Positions 1 to 7,225 of a DNA stretch of 64,000 nucleotides are shown here, in pieces. Position numbers and translations under genes: made by a program. The notes below the pieces were generated by a model. It was given only the letters and a program-made list of their open reading frames with translations, had not been told where the DNA came from and searched no databases. Every line of letters begins with the position of its first letter. The stretch's first letter is position 1. The stretch is from Mogibacterium sp. (lineage in GTDB: Bacteria > Bacillota > Clostridia > Peptostreptococcales > Anaerovoracaceae). Where the stretch lies: assembly GCA_017431685.1 (NCBI GenBank), contig JAFRKO010000046.1, positions 1-64,000 on the forward strand, written 5' to 3'.

Positions 1-1
1 G

Positions 2-112
2 CCAAAGATCGAGAAGATCGAGGTAGTCAGAAGAGGCAGAGTCAGAAGAGCTAAGCTCAACTACATGCGTCAGAGAACCGGTAAAGCAGCCAGAATCAGA
101 AGCGCTGAATAG
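2..112 (+). CDS. rplS: 50S ribosomal protein L19, C-terminal part (cut by window edge)
   Basis: The last 36 codons of L19 are present and the start lies outside the window. The frame ends in a lysine/arginine-rich tail with [10 protein letters not shown] and TGKAARI segments, which is typical of the L19 C-terminus. L19 sits at the 30S-50S interface of the ribosome. In Firmicutes rplS usually closes the rpsP-rimM-trmD operon, and a terminator follows the stop codon here. rbgA downstream, a 50S assembly factor, is a common neighbour. Confidence 0.9.
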   Translation, partial: PKIEKIEVVRRGRVRRAKLNYMRQRTGKAARIRSAE

Positions 113-120
113 TGATCACC

Positions 121-160
121 ATGCATACCTGAGACCTTGTCGAGGGTATGCATTTTACTT
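121..160 (+). terminator. Rho-independent terminator after rplS
   Basis: A perfect 9-bp inverted repeat (ATGCATACC at 121-129, GGTATGCAT at 145-153) is followed by TTTACTT. It lies between the rplS stop and the rbgA start. The T-run is short, so partial read-through into rbgA is possible. Confidence 0.7.
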
Positions 161-172
161 ATATTAAATACT

Positions 173-1030
173 ATGATAGACAATATTAACTGGTATCCGG
201 GCCACATGAAAAAAACCCGGGAATTGATACAGGACAATCTTAAAGCTGTGGACCTCGTAGTCGAAATTGTCGACAGCCGTATTCCTGTGTCCAGCCGTAA
301 TCCGATTATTGATGAGATCATTTCCGGCAAACCTCGTATCATTGTGCTTGGAAAGGCAGATCTTGCTGATACTGCAGAGACCGAAGCATGGGCTGAGAAA
401 CTGTCAGGAGGTAAAGGTATCCGTCGTGTAATGGCACTCAACCTTCAGTCCGGAGAGAACATAAAGAAGCTTCTGAAAGCTCTGGAGGCTGAGCAGCAGA
501 AGAGAAATGAAGAAAGATCTGTAAAAAGGCCGCTTCGCATCATGATAGTAGGTGTTCCGAATGTAGGCAAGTCATCGCTTATAAACCGCCTTACAGGTAA
601 AAGGTCAGCAAAGACCGGAGACAAGCCGGGTGTAACAAAAGGCAAACAGTGGCTGACACTGTCAAACGGAATGCAGCTCCTCGATACTCCGGGAATACTC
701 TGGCCGAAATTTGAAGATCCGAATGTAGGGCTTGATCTCGCCTTCTGCGGAAGTATCAGGGATGACATCCTCGGGGTGCAGGATCTTGGTTTTGAGCTCA
801 TAAGGGTTCTCGGAGAAAAATACCCTGATCTTCTCAGGGAGAGATATAAGCTCGATGAGATATCAGAAGAGACAATAGAGAATATGGATAATATCGCGAG
901 AAAGCGAGGCTTCATAATGTCGGGCGGAAGGATAGATTACGAAAGGACCGGGCGCACTGTTCTTGATGAGTTTCGAGGCGGTAAGATTGGAAGAATCACT
1001 CTGGAAAAAGTAAAGCAAACTTTACGGTAA
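173..1030 (+). CDS. rbgA: Ribosome biogenesis GTPase RbgA (YlqF)
   Basis: A 285-residue circularly permuted GTPase that acts late in 50S subunit assembly. The motif order shows the permutation: NWYPGHM at the N-terminus, then G4 (GKAD, residues 60-63), then G1 (GVPNVGKS, 127-134), then G3 (DTPG, about 171-174). A C-terminal helical domain follows. Length matches the family (about 280). I chose the ATG at 173 because it gives the conserved MIDNINWYPGHM start; an in-frame TTG at 137 would add residues that lie in the terminator hairpin. Position between rplS and rnhB is the usual Firmicutes arrangement. The last codons overlap the first copy of a GTAAAG-N4-CTTTAC palindrome cluster. Confidence 0.95.
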   Translation: MIDNINWYPGHMKKTRELIQDNLKAVDLVVEIVDSRIPVSSRNPIIDEIISGKPRIIVLGKADLADTAETEAWAEKLSGGKGIRRVMALNLQSGENIKKLLKALEAEQQKRNEERSVKRPLRIMIVGVPNVGKSSLINRLTGKRSAKTGDKPGVTKGKQWLTLSNGMQLLDTPGILWPKFEDPNVGLDLAFCGSIRDDILGVQDLGFELIRVLGEKYPDLLRERYKLDEISEETIENMDNIARKRGFIMSGGRIDYERTGRTVLDEFRGGKIGRITLEKVKQTLR

Positions 1031-1147
1031 AGAAAACTTTACACAAAAGCAACGTAAAGAGAACTTTACGTGTGAAACGCACTGCAATCTATAGCTACAA
1101 AAAAGTAAAGCAAACTTTACATACTGATGGTGTAAAGTTTGCTTTAC
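1010..1147. repeat. Cluster of five GTAAAG-N4-CTTTAC palindromes
   Basis: Five 16-bp copies of the inverted repeat GTAAAG-N4-CTTTAC lie at 1010-1025, 1027-1042, 1054-1069, 1105-1120 and 1132-1147. The spacers are CAAA, AAAA, AGAA, CAAA and TTTG; the fifth is the exact reverse complement of the first and fourth. Copy 1 overlaps the rbgA stop region and copy 5 ends just before the rnhB start. Two further copies occur at 32674 and 42310. The pattern fits either a multi-site operator or a small dispersed palindromic repeat; the sequence alone does not decide. Confidence 0.8.
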
Positions 1148-1159
1148 ACAGGATACAGA

Positions 1160-2515
1160 ATGACAAAACAGGAAAGACTGGAAAGAGACATAGCTAAGCT
1201 GGCTGAGATGAAGGCTCACGAGGATGAGCTGAGAGCAGCAGGCTACAGATACATCGCCGGGATCGATGAGGTCGGAAGAGGACCTCTTGCCGGGCCGGTA
1301 TATGCTGCCTGTGTAATACTTCCTGATGATTTCGATGTTCCCGGAATCAACGATTCAAAAAAACTCTCAGCAAAAAGGCGCGAAGAACTCGCTGACATAA
1401 TAAAAGAGAGGGCGATAGCATGGGGACTTGGTATCGCGGACAACAACGAAATTGATGAGCTCAACATACTAGAGGCTACAAAGACTGCCATGAAAAGGGC
1501 AATAGCAGCTGTAAGGAACATGCTTTCAGAACGCGGACTGCTTGCATCAGAAGGAGAGACTCATGCGCAGGACATGCTTCTGATCGACGCTGTGAAGCTG
1601 GATGCAGGGATGCCGAGCGAGTCTATCATAAAAGGTGATGAAAAATGCCTTTGCATAGCTGCTGCTTCTATAGTAGCCAAGGTAGCAAGAGATTCTTTCA
1701 TGACAGAGATGGACAGCGTTTACCCGGGTTATGATTTTGCCGGCAACAAAGGCTATGGGACAGCAAAGCATTATGAGGGACTGAGAACTCTGGGCAAGAC
1801 CCCTATACACAGAAAGACTTTTCTGAAGAAGTTTGATGAGAATCCTGAGACAGGTCACAAAACAGCAAAGAAAGAGGAATGCGGCAGGGAGGCTGCAAAA
1901 ATGGCTAAGAAGGTATATGCGGTAAGAAAGGGCAGGACGACAGGGTTATTTATGAGCTGGGACGACTGCAAGGCGCAGGTGGATGGATTTGCCGGCGCTG
2001 AGTATAAAAGCTTTGCAGATCCGTCTGAGGCTATGGCTTACCTTGGCATTGCAGACGGATCGGATGCTGCGGCTGATAAGTTTCCTGAAGGTGTCAGGGC
2101 ATATGTGGACGGAAGCTACGACAGCTCCAGCAGCAGATTCTCGTGTGGAGTCGTAATAGTAGAGACAGATGCAGACGGAATAAGTGAAACTACAGAGCTC
2201 AACGCGGCTTTCGATGATGCAGAGGCTGCTCAGCAACGTAATGTTGCAGGTGAGATTATGGGTTCAAAGCTTGCGATCGAACATTGCATTGCAAATGGTA
2301 TGAAAGCTGTAGAAATATATCACGACTATGAAGGAATAGGAGCCTGGGCTGACAGAAAATGGAAGGCAAACAATCCACTGACGCAGGGATACAGGGACTA
2401 CGTTGCTGAGGCCAGAAAGAATATTGACATCAGGTTCGTGAAGGTAAAGGCTCATGCGGGAAACAAATATAACGAGCTTGCAGACAGGCTGGCAAAGAAA
2501 GCACTTTCAGAATAG
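1160..2515 (+). CDS. rnhB: RNase HII - hybrid-binding domain - RNase HI fusion
   Basis: A 451-residue protein with two different RNase H folds in one chain. Residues about 1-225 are RNase HII (rnhB), with the AGIDEVGRGPLAGPV motif and acidic residues D36/E37. Residues about 250-295 (VYAVRKGRTTGLFMSWDDCKAQV) match the viroplasmin-type RNA/DNA hybrid-binding domain. Residues about 311-451 are RNase HI with its four catalytic acids in place: D317 (YVDGSY), E365 (GEIMG), D389 (YHDYEG) and D442 (ELADRL). Both enzymes remove RNA from RNA/DNA hybrids; HII also cuts at single ribonucleotides. The ATG at 1160 is preferred over a TTG at 1139, which would lie inside a palindrome. No frameshift is visible, so the fusion looks functional. 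Confidence 0.9.
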   Translation: MTKQERLERDIAKLAEMKAHEDELRAAGYRYIAGIDEVGRGPLAGPVYAACVILPDDFDVPGINDSKKLSAKRREELADIIKERAIAWGLGIADNNEIDELNILEATKTAMKRAIAAVRNMLSERGLLASEGETHAQDMLLIDAVKLDAGMPSESIIKGDEKCLCIAAASIVAKVARDSFMTEMDSVYPGYDFAGNKGYGTAKHYEGLRTLGKTPIHRKTFLKKFDENPETGHKTAKKEECGREAAKMAKKVYAVRKGRTTGLFMSWDDCKAQVDGFAGAEYKSFADPSEAMAYLGIADGSDAAADKFPEGVRAYVDGSYDSSSSRFSCGVVIVETDADGISETTELNAAFDDAEAAQQRNVAGEIMGSKLAIEHCIANGMKAVEIYHDYEGIGAWADRKWKANNPLTQGYRDYVAEARKNIDIRFVKVKAHAGNKYNELADRLAKKALSE

Positions 2516-2527
2516 TAAAAAAAAGGG

Positions 2528-2556
2528 TGGAAATCCACGCTGTTTTCCGCTACAAT
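2528..2556 (+). promoter_or_regulatory. Probable promoter of tRNA-Val
   Basis: TACAAT at 2551-2556 is a good -10 element 15 bp before the tRNA. TGGAAA at 2528-2533, 17 bp upstream, is a weak -35 match. A short GTGGA-AA-TCCAC hairpin that may end rnhB transcription overlaps this segment. Confidence 0.4.
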
Positions 2557-2571
2557 AGAGAACAGCGACAC

Positions 2572-2647
2572 GGTCCATTAGCTCAGTTGGGAGAGCGACA
2601 GGGTGACAACCTGTAGGTCATTGGTTCAAGTCCAATATGGGCCACCA
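2572..2647 (+). tRNA. tRNA-Val(GAC)
   Basis: A 76-nt cloverleaf. Acceptor GGTCCAT pairs with ATGGGCC, the anticodon stem ACAGG pairs with CCTGT around loop GTGACAA (anticodon GAC), the T-arm is ATTGG-TTCAAGT-CCAAT, and the 3' CCA is encoded. It is followed by its own terminator, so it is probably a single-gene transcript. Confidence 0.93.
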
Positions 2648-2651
2648 CATA

Positions 2652-2692
2652 AGAAGTACTGATACCAAAGGGGTCAGTGCTTTTTCTTTTTG
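2652..2692 (+). terminator. Terminator after tRNA-Val
   Basis: Imperfect hairpin AGTACTGATACC / GGGTCAGTGCT followed by TTTTTCTTTTT. Confidence 0.7.
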
Positions 2693-3014
2693 CGATTTAG
2701 CTGCTATTGGGCTGCTACGGCTTAATTTACAGCCTATTTCGCTGCCGTTTTGAATATTCCCTCGAGCATGTCAGAGGTAATTTCATCCCTGATTTCAAAT
2801 GCATGTACTAGGTTACCTCAGCAGCAAGCTGCTTCTGAAACTGCAGCTTTTTTTCATACCATCTATCAGCCCTCAATCGCTTCCCGGCTGTATGTAGCCT
2901 GATAAGCTTTGTATAATCGTTGTTTTTATGTAATATAGTGTGATAAACTTCAGAAAAAGGGGTAGTAAGATTAGAGAATCTTTTTTAAATTTTTTTATTT
3001 GGAGGTAATGTAGT
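2693..3014. other. Gene-free stretch with a possible decayed minus-strand coding end
   Basis: No intact gene is visible. On the minus strand two short frames abut. One reads through roughly 2880-2815 and ends in WYEKKLQFQKQLAAEV before a stop. The other, roughly 2818-2745, reads VHAFEIRDEITSDMLEGIF and ends in TAAK-stop. Joined by a frameshift they look like the C-terminus of one former protein, whose family I do not recognise. The location next to a tRNA gene would suit an old integrated element, but no integrase motif is visible. A TATAAT at 2912-2917 and the ribosome-binding site TTGGAGG near 2999 belong to the next plus-strand gene. Confidence 0.35.
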
Positions 3015-3887
3015 ATGAAGAAATTATTTGGAAAAAAAGCACTTTCAGTTTTTCTTGCATTTGTGGTAGCTATGGTGTTTGCTGCTTCTTCTACCATAAG
3101 TGTATTTGCTGCTGATAAAACCAAGACAGTTTGGGTTTTAACAGAATCTTCTTCCAAAACCACAGGTCTTGGTGACGATCGGACGTGGAAGGACACCTAT
3201 AAGTATGATAAGAACGGATTGCTAATTGAGAAAAATCTTGATGGGGAAAGGACTGTCTACAAAAGAAATAGCAAAGGTGCACCCGTAAGCGATAAGCAGT
3301 ATGAAGGAAAGAAGCTTACCGGAACATGTAAGTATAAGCTAAACAAGAAAGGGTACGTAGTTAAAGAAACTAATTACGATAAAGCAAAAAAAGTAGATAG
3401 TACATATACAGCTACATACTGGTCAAATGGAAATCTAAAAAAAGCAGTCTACAACGATAAGTCTAGTGAAATGGTTATAACTGAAAATTACAGGAAAAAT
3501 GGTACTCTGAAGAGTGACGAGTCCACATGGAAAGGGTTTGTAGATAGTAGTAAGGCTAAGTATGATAAACACGGAAACAAAATTAAAAATACTACTGTAT
3601 TTGAAGATGGAACGAAATCTGAAACAACATATAAATTAACATATAACAAAAAAGGTGATGTAGTAAAGAGTGTTGAGACTGATAAATCCACTTTGGATGG
3701 CGAAGAAACAATAAGTAAGACTACTGTTACATACAAATATACATATGACAAGGCTGGAAATCCTACAAAGGTGGTAGAAAAATCTTCTGATGGGGAGGAC
3801 TCTTGGACTACGGTAACAACATATAAATATAAAAAATTCAAGGTTGCAAAAAAATATTGGAAGTACTTATTACAAGAAATACTTTAA
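3015..3887 (+). CDS. Secreted protein with YD-type repeats
   Basis: A 290-residue secreted protein of unknown function. Residues 1-33 are a clear signal peptide: KK-rich start, hydrophobic core, AFA/VFA-type cleavage site before ADKT. The mature part repeats short tyrosine/lysine/glycine units such as YKYDKNGLL, YKLNKKGYV, AKYDKHGNKI, LTYNKKGDV and YTYDKAGNPT, resembling the YD repeats of RHS-like surface proteins. There is no LPXTG motif. The ATG has a good GGAGG site 10 bases upstream, and a strong terminator follows. A degraded copy of its C-terminus lies at 3970-4059, suggesting a former tandem paralogue. It begins a run of three secreted-protein genes. Confidence 0.75.
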   Translation: MKKLFGKKALSVFLAFVVAMVFAASSTISVFAADKTKTVWVLTESSSKTTGLGDDRTWKDTYKYDKNGLLIEKNLDGERTVYKRNSKGAPVSDKQYEGKKLTGTCKYKLNKKGYVVKETNYDKAKKVDSTYTATYWSNGNLKKAVYNDKSSEMVITENYRKNGTLKSDESTWKGFVDSSKAKYDKHGNKIKNTTVFEDGTKSETTYKLTYNKKGDVVKSVETDKSTLDGEETISKTTVTYKYTYDKAGNPTKVVEKSSDGEDSWTTVTTYKYKKFKVAKKYWKYLLQEIL

Positions 3888-3918
3888 AATAATAACTTCT
3901 GGCTTAAACGACTCCGCT

Positions 3919-3955
3919 ATGGGGAAATCAGAAAAATCTGATTTCCCCATTTTGG
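3919..3955 (+). terminator. Terminator after the YD-repeat protein
   Basis: Perfect 14-bp stem (ATGGGGAAATCAGA / TCTGATTTCCCCAT) with a 4-nt loop, followed by TTTTGGTGCTT. Confidence 0.85.
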
Positions 3956-3969
3956 TGCTTCTGTATTAA

Positions 3970-4059
3970 GTTTATAATAAAAAATTTAAAGTAAAAAAGT
4001 CCCTGAAGATATTCGATAAGTATGCAAATACAATTACGGTAACAGGCATTTCTGGTTAA
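3970..4059 (+). pseudogene. Remnant C-terminus of a YD-repeat protein paralogue
   Basis: After an in-frame stop, 29 codons read VYNKKFKVKKSLKIFDKY and end ITVTGISG-stop. The YNKKFKVKK part matches YKYKKFKVAKK at the C-terminus of the intact secreted protein 85 bp upstream. The rest of the gene is missing. The simplest reading is a former tandem duplicate reduced to its 3' end. It could equally be the original C-terminus of the upstream gene, separated when its own 3' end was altered. Confidence 0.5.
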
Positions 4060-4110
4060 GAAGCTACGTGGCTATGATTGTTGTATGAATGAGATGAATT
4101 AGTTATACTA

Positions 4111-4147
4111 AAAAAGGCAGAAGGGTTTCGCTTTATCTGCTTTTTAG
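4111..4147 (+). terminator. Terminator downstream of the remnant
   Basis: AAAAAGGCAGA and TCTGCTTTTTA form a stem around GGGTTTCGCTTT, ending in a T-run. It probably served the decayed gene at 3970-4059. Confidence 0.6.
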
Positions 4148-4312
4148 GGGAGTATAGGAAATGTGATGCGGTCGATGGTAATAGCATCAAGGCGTAAGGC
4201 ATTGGAGCGGCGGTTGGCTTTGTCTTTGAAACTCGTGATTATATTGGCCGGAGAGAAAAAGCAGAGTAAATCATGGAATCGATCTGCTATATGTAATGAA
4301 GGAGTATCATCA

Positions 4313-5524
4313 ATGAAAATGAGGAAGCTATTTGGATTATGTATTCTGATGTCATGTCTGGTATTGTCGACGGGTATGGTATTTGCGGATAATGTAAATA
4401 CAGATGATGATAAAGCAGACAGAGACGGATCATATACGTTCACTACAGATGGGGAAAGATACGGCTATGAGTCATACCTGCTCGTAGATAAAGTGGGAAC
4501 TAATGATCCTGTCTATGTAGGTGCAAGACTATATGACGTCACTATTCCGGAAGATGGACAACTCGTCGCAGAGGTTGATTCTGATCAGATAAAGCATATG
4601 ACAATAGAAATATGTTCTGAAAGGGAAGAAGAAAAGGCTTTTTCCTCTGACAGTGGAGTCAAGGGCCGCTTTGAATCAGAAGCTTTGCCTGCCGGCACAT
4701 ATACTGTGATCTTCGAATATACATTGCAGCCAAGTAGTATTATCCCATATGATGATGACATGGGCGGGAAGCGTTACTTCAAGCATTACATAACATGGGT
4801 GAAAACTCCGTCCGTCAAGGCACAATCACTGACTCTTTCAGAAACAGCTGTCACTATTGAAAGAGGCGGGAGTCTGTTGCTCACTGCAAGTATCGATCCT
4901 GCAAATGCGTATCACAGAAAAGTGACCTGGATGTCTTCAAGTCCATCTGTTGCGGAAGTCTCTGAAAGTGGCTGTGTTTATGGAGTTTCAGAAGGGATTG
5001 CAGTCATAACAGCAACAAATTCGGACGGGATTACAAAGAGTAGCTGCACGGTGACGGTTACCGAGATGCAGGAAGAAAAGGAAGCCGAAGAAAGGACCAT
5101 GGCGGAAGCGGAATCTCAGGCAGGAGAGGAAATAAAGCCGGAAGAGGCTACCCTGGTAGATGCAGTACCGGACACTTCAACGGAAATAGAAAGCAAGATA
5201 GCTAAAGCAAAGAAACTGGTTGTGAAGAATGTAAAAGCAAGGGCTATTAAGGGAAAGAAGGCTATAATCAGATGGTCAAAAAAGAGCTCTGCGTCAGGAT
5301 ATCAGGTGCAGTACAGCACAAAGAAATCTTTTAAAAAGAAAGCAACTAAATCCTTAAAAGTCAAAGGCGCATCGAAGAAAACTATTAATATCAAAAAGCT
5401 TAAGGCGGGAAAGACATATTATGTAAGAGTCAGGACTTACAAAAACGTAAAGAACAGTTATGGCGAAACAGTAAAAGTCTATGGAAAGTGGTCTAAAGTT
5501 GTCAGGTTAAGAGCGAAGAAATAA
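4313..5524 (+). CDS. Secreted protein with Big2 and C-terminal FnIII-like domains
   Basis: A 403-residue secreted protein. Residues 1-25 are a signal peptide (core LFGLCILMSCLVLSTGMVFA). A non-conserved region follows. Residues about 165-250 form a bacterial Ig-like group 2 domain (VKAQSLTLSETAVTIERGG... VTWMSSSPSVAEVS... GIAVITATNSDG). A glutamate-rich linker leads to a lysine-rich fibronectin-III-like C-terminus (AIIRWSKKSSASGYQVQYS ... GKTYYVRVRTY ... GKWSKVVRL). Such modules serve adhesion or carbohydrate binding at the cell surface; the ligand is unknown. The ATG at 4313 has AAGGAG at 4299-4304. The similar C-terminus in the next gene suggests related roles. Confidence 0.8.
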   Translation: MKMRKLFGLCILMSCLVLSTGMVFADNVNTDDDKADRDGSYTFTTDGERYGYESYLLVDKVGTNDPVYVGARLYDVTIPEDGQLVAEVDSDQIKHMTIEICSEREEEKAFSSDSGVKGRFESEALPAGTYTVIFEYTLQPSSIIPYDDDMGGKRYFKHYITWVKTPSVKAQSLTLSETAVTIERGGSLLLTASIDPANAYHRKVTWMSSSPSVAEVSESGCVYGVSEGIAVITATNSDGITKSSCTVTVTEMQEEKEAEERTMAEAESQAGEEIKPEEATLVDAVPDTSTEIESKIAKAKKLVVKNVKARAIKGKKAIIRWSKKSSASGYQVQYSTKKSFKKKATKSLKVKGASKKTINIKKLKAGKTYYVRVRTYKNVKNSYGETVKVYGKWSKVVRLRAKK

Positions 5525-5635
5525 AGAGAAAATAAATAAAAATCGTCTGAGGAGCAGACTCTGTAGTCAAATTACACTTAGATGTGCCTATAAAATTTAT
5601 TATATTGTTGAAGAAGGAACAGGAGGAAAATTATT

Positions 5636-7033
5636 TTGAAAAAGTATTTAAGGAAATGCATAGATGTTATGTTGATTTCAGCTCTTTGTATGCTGATAGC
5701 GCCTGTGTTTGATACACAGGTATTTGCAGCAGGAAATGCATCGGACAGAGTAGTTCACATTTCATCATTTGGTGATTTTCAGAGCCTGATAGAAGAAACA
5801 CTGGTAGATGAGAAGACGGGCGAGGATATGAGACATATGGCAAAAGTAGTACCACTATGTGGGATGAATGTAACAATTATTCTCGATAAGGATATCACTC
5901 TCAAAGAAGATCAACACTTGAGTTTTGGTGATGGCAACTATGTATTGGATCTTAACGGGCACACATTGAAGAAAAATGTCAAAAAGATTACTTTAGAGGG
6001 CGGAGGAAGCCCTGTTTCTGCTGCTGGAGTAGATAATAAAACCTCAAAACTTACAATCAAAGGCAAAGGAACAATAAAGTGTACAGGTAAGGAGTCATAT
6101 GCAGCTTTGGATATTAGCGAGGGCTGTGATGTAAAATTACTTAATGGGACATTCAGCTCCAATAATTCAGTAATCAGAATAGATGGTGATGGATTGGGTC
6201 TTATAAAGACCAAGCTCACTATCAAAAATGGAACATTCATTTCCGAAGGAACGGATGTGATTTATAATGATGAGGGAACACTTATCATTAATGGAGGCGA
6301 CTTTAGATCAAAAGACTGCAAGGCAAATGAATCAAATGTTTTCCCAGGCACATATTCGCATAGCTGTATATCAGACCACGGCCTCAGATCAAGGGTAACA
6401 ATCAACGGCGGAACCTTTGACAACGAAACCTCCGATCAACCTATTCTAGAATGCGGACACATTACTATAAAAGGCGGAAGCTTCTCAGGAAAAGCACTTT
6501 TCTATGCCGGTATGGATATGTATGAGCCCTATCTCCATATCAAAGGTGGAAAGTTTGGCAGTACAAAGTTTTATCCTGAAGGATATGATTGGTGCTTCCT
6601 TGATGATAAGCATCTTACTTATTCAAAGAATGTCAAACTCACTTCTGCTCAGAAAAAGCAGATAAGAAGAGAAATCAGAAAAGGAAATAAGGAAAGAGAA
6701 AATCAGAAGAAATATGCTCCTTCAAGGACAATAATGTCAAATCTGACAGCAGGCAAAAAAACCATTGCTGTAAAATGGGAAAAAGTAAAAAAAGCTGATG
6801 GATATGAAATTGAGATATCGCAGAATAAAAAGAAGTATGATGGGAAAATATCCAGAATATTCTATGTGCCGGATTCGAAAGAGACAATCACTAAATACAC
6901 TGAAAAAGGATATACTTTTAAGAAATTGAAAGAAGGAAGTACTTACTGGATCAGAATACGTGCTTTTAATACTGTTAAAAGTGTGGATTATTATGGCGCC
7001 TGGTCAAAGGCTAAAAAGATTAAGACAAAATAA
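5636..7033 (+). CDS. Secreted beta-helix-like protein with C-terminal FnIII-like domain
   Basis: A 465-residue secreted protein starting at TTG, chosen because AGGAGG at 5621-5626 sits 9 bases upstream and no ATG gives the signal peptide. Residues 1-32 are the signal peptide (ends VFAAG). Residues about 75-310 carry repeated short strands such as LTIKGKGTIK, LTIKNGTFI, LIINGGDF, VTINGGTF, ITIKGGSF and LHIKGGKFG. This pattern is typical of right-handed parallel beta-helices (pectate-lyase fold); no catalytic site is evident. The C-terminus (IAVKWEKVKKADGYEIEIS ... STYWIRIRAF ... GAWSKAKKIKTK) resembles the FnIII-like end of the preceding gene. Probably a surface or matrix protein. Confidence 0.75.
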   Translation: MKKYLRKCIDVMLISALCMLIAPVFDTQVFAAGNASDRVVHISSFGDFQSLIEETLVDEKTGEDMRHMAKVVPLCGMNVTIILDKDITLKEDQHLSFGDGNYVLDLNGHTLKKNVKKITLEGGGSPVSAAGVDNKTSKLTIKGKGTIKCTGKESYAALDISEGCDVKLLNGTFSSNNSVIRIDGDGLGLIKTKLTIKNGTFISEGTDVIYNDEGTLIINGGDFRSKDCKANESNVFPGTYSHSCISDHGLRSRVTINGGTFDNETSDQPILECGHITIKGGSFSGKALFYAGMDMYEPYLHIKGGKFGSTKFYPEGYDWCFLDDKHLTYSKNVKLTSAQKKQIRREIRKGNKERENQKKYAPSRTIMSNLTAGKKTIAVKWEKVKKADGYEIEISQNKKKYDGKISRIFYVPDSKETITKYTEKGYTFKKLKEGSTYWIRIRAFNTVKSVDYYGAWSKAKKIKTK

Positions 7034-7130
7034 AAAATCCATTATAAGAAAGGAAATCTCCAAAAGTCGTATGTTGGCTCTTTAATTGAAATGTGAGTCT
7101 AGCAAAAGACGCTGTTGCAATATTTGGGGT

Positions 7131-7168
7131 AAAGGCGGGACGTATAGTCCCGCCCTTTATTTTTATGC
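7131..7168 (+). terminator. Terminator after the beta-helix protein
   Basis: GGCGGGAC / GTCCCGCC stem flanked by AAAG and CTTT, then TTATTTTTAT. Confidence 0.8.
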
Positions 7169-7225
7169 GGTATTCGAGTATAATTATCCGCAATACTGGA
7201 GTTTGCAGACGGAGGAGACGTTATC

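Larger units (their letters stand above)
3956..4312. other. Gene-free stretch with a gene remnant and a terminator
   Basis: This stretch holds the remnant C-terminus at 3970-4059 and a terminator at 4111-4147 (both listed separately). About 165 bp of leader follow, before the next secreted-protein gene. The leader is open in the same frame as that gene, but a signal peptide preceded by AAGGAG begins only at 4313, so I do not treat the extension as coding. I see no riboswitch. Confidence 0.5.

Noticed and set aside
1010..1147. A CRISPR array
   Set aside because: The repeats are only 16 bp, palindromic, unevenly spaced (1-35 bp apart), one is inverted, and there are no unique 25-40 bp spacers or cas genes.
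2572..3014. Integrated element at tRNA-Val
   Set aside because: No integrase, no duplicated tRNA end and no mobile-element genes are present; only a weak coding relic is seen.
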